Shown here: one piece after another, positions 62,901 through 64,000 of the stretch
Layout of the letters: each line of letters starts with the position of its first letter
Position numbering within the stretch: position 1 is the stretch's first letter
Assembly (NCBI GenBank): GCA_018881555.1
Contig: JACAXG010000050.1
Span: forward strand, 1,984,001 to 2,048,000
Origin: Amblyornis subalaris
Taxonomy: Eukaryota; Chordata; Aves; Passeriformes; Ptilonorhynchidae
Length of the DNA stretch: 64,000 nt
Reading direction: 5' to 3'
Position numbers and translations under genes: made by a program
Notes under the pieces: generated by a model
The model's input: only the letters and a program-made list of their open reading frames with translations
What the model was told of the DNA's origin: nothing
The model's database searches: none

Positions 62901-64000
62901 AGAGCATTGGCACAACACAGAAAGTGAAAAGCCTGCTTTCTTAGCAGGTGGAGTCCTGTCTAAGTACAGGCTCAGACAAGGGGGAAAGCAAGTGGGTTTA
63001 AAACAGAAAGACCTTGAGGCAACTCAGAAAACACACTAAAGGGACTCCTACTTTTGGATTTCTTGTACAAGTTATGAAAAAGNTACATTCTAATCCTATG
63101 TGACATAAACATATCTATAAATTATACCCTACCATGCAGCCCTGAAAAGANAAATTGTAAATACAGAGCATTCAGAGCACAAGAGCATGTAAGTGGTTTC
63201 CAGGTTAGTCAGAAAGCACAGTTCTCATGAAGGGAAGGCAAGAACCTGTACTCAGCAAACATGCAACAACAAACCAAACAAAATCAAAAAAGAGGGAAGG
63301 GATTCAGTATCTTCATATGCCAAGAGAAAATTCAGAGCACAACAGTGAAGACCCAAACCAGCAAACCAATGGTGTGAAGTTACTACAGGATCGAGACAAC
63401 TTCTAAATGCTGAAGGCCTCTGCCAGGAAACACTGGCAATTGGAATAAGAAATTAAAGACACAGNCATAAATAGCTTTCAAAATACAAACAACCTGTCTT
63501 CCTGCAAGAACATTGCACAAATATATATCTCAATGGCTTTAAGAAAAGAAAACTAACAAATACAGCATAAACCANAAACCAGAACATAAGATCCTTGTTG
63601 GTCTCCCCGTGTGCTAAAGTGATAATTTAAAGTTTATAGAAAGAAGTAAATAGGGGATTTACTAGCTAAATATCCAGTGCAGAAAATTAACTTTCAACAT
63701 AAAACAGTTTGTATATTTCATATATACTAAGCAGCAAATTCTGATCTGAATGACACCAGCACACCCTAGTTTGTTTATTCGGAGGCACAAGAATATCTCC
63801 CTATATCAATACTCAGAGTAAGATGCATTGAGAGATATGGGGATTGCTGTCCCATCCCTAATCCTCTTGCCTTACCAACTGGTATTGCTATGTGTTTGAT
63901 GCTGAACGTCTTATAATCACAGAATGGCTGTTTTCTACCCTGTGTAGAAGGTGTGCCTGGCTTTTCAAACTAGTGATCTGCAAAAACAATTAGAACACTG
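59932..64000. other. Unique AT-rich non-coding DNA
   Basis: No gene or repeat is recognised to the end of the window. The largest frames are 96 codons (60985-61275, plus) and 74 codons on the other strand over the same place, so they are not credible. A GC-richer patch at about 62740-62860 has no identifiable content. Confidence 0.65.

Noticed and set aside
1..64000. CRISPR arrays, bacterial operons, phage or plasmid genes
   Set aside because: No regularly spaced repeats, no long compact frames and no ribosome-binding-site pattern. The repeats present are avian.

Overview
This window looks like non-coding nuclear DNA from a bird, an AT-rich intergenic or long-intron stretch (a gene-desert type of region). 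The diagnosis rests on repeats. Several copies of CR1, the dominant avian LINE, are recognisable by their 3' ends (near-copies of the ATTCTATGATTCTATGA-type tail) and by decayed reverse-transcriptase reading frames. A truncated piece of a familiar avian endogenous-retrovirus LTR is also present. No bacterial, plasmid or viral gene organisation is visible. No reading frame reads as a conserved protein except the broken CR1 frames; the longest open frame is 160 codons and looks like chance.

Layout: 1-5.6 kb is unique DNA with one GC-richer patch near 3.2-3.7 kb. A decayed CR1 lies at 5.6-6.5 kb (+). A GC-rich unidentified block is at 8.54-8.8 kb. The largest CR1 copy spans 9.15-10.5 kb on the minus strand. 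From 10.5 to 30 kb the sequence is unique, with small or ancient CR1 pieces near 13.4, 17.7 (weak), 20.8 and 22.3-22.8 kb and the LTR piece at 26.4-26.5 kb. A well preserved ancient CR1 tail is at 30.5-30.8 kb. From 30.8 to 45.2 kb the sequence is mostly unique, with a perfect 13-bp hairpin at 35.5 kb. A CR1 tail lies at 45.2-45.6 kb (-). A second long CR1 lies at 50.0-51.2 kb (+), opposite in orientation to the 9-kb copy. An LTR-like block of about 0.7 kb is suspected at 51.9-52.6 kb. The remainder to 64 kb is unique AT-rich DNA with simple repeats, including an A/C-rich tract at 59.8-59.9 kb that is G-rich on the other strand.

There are no genes working together here. Any function is most likely regulatory: some homeobox/octamer-rich stretches resemble conserved non-coding elements, and three short exon-like segments deserve a comparison with other bird genomes. 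About 70 isolated single N characters, roughly one per kilobase, probably mark ambiguous or heterozygous consensus positions and not gaps. I found no convincing new biological system. The items below are leads ranked by what the sequence supports. All repeat-family assignments come from recognising the sequence by eye, without a database search.
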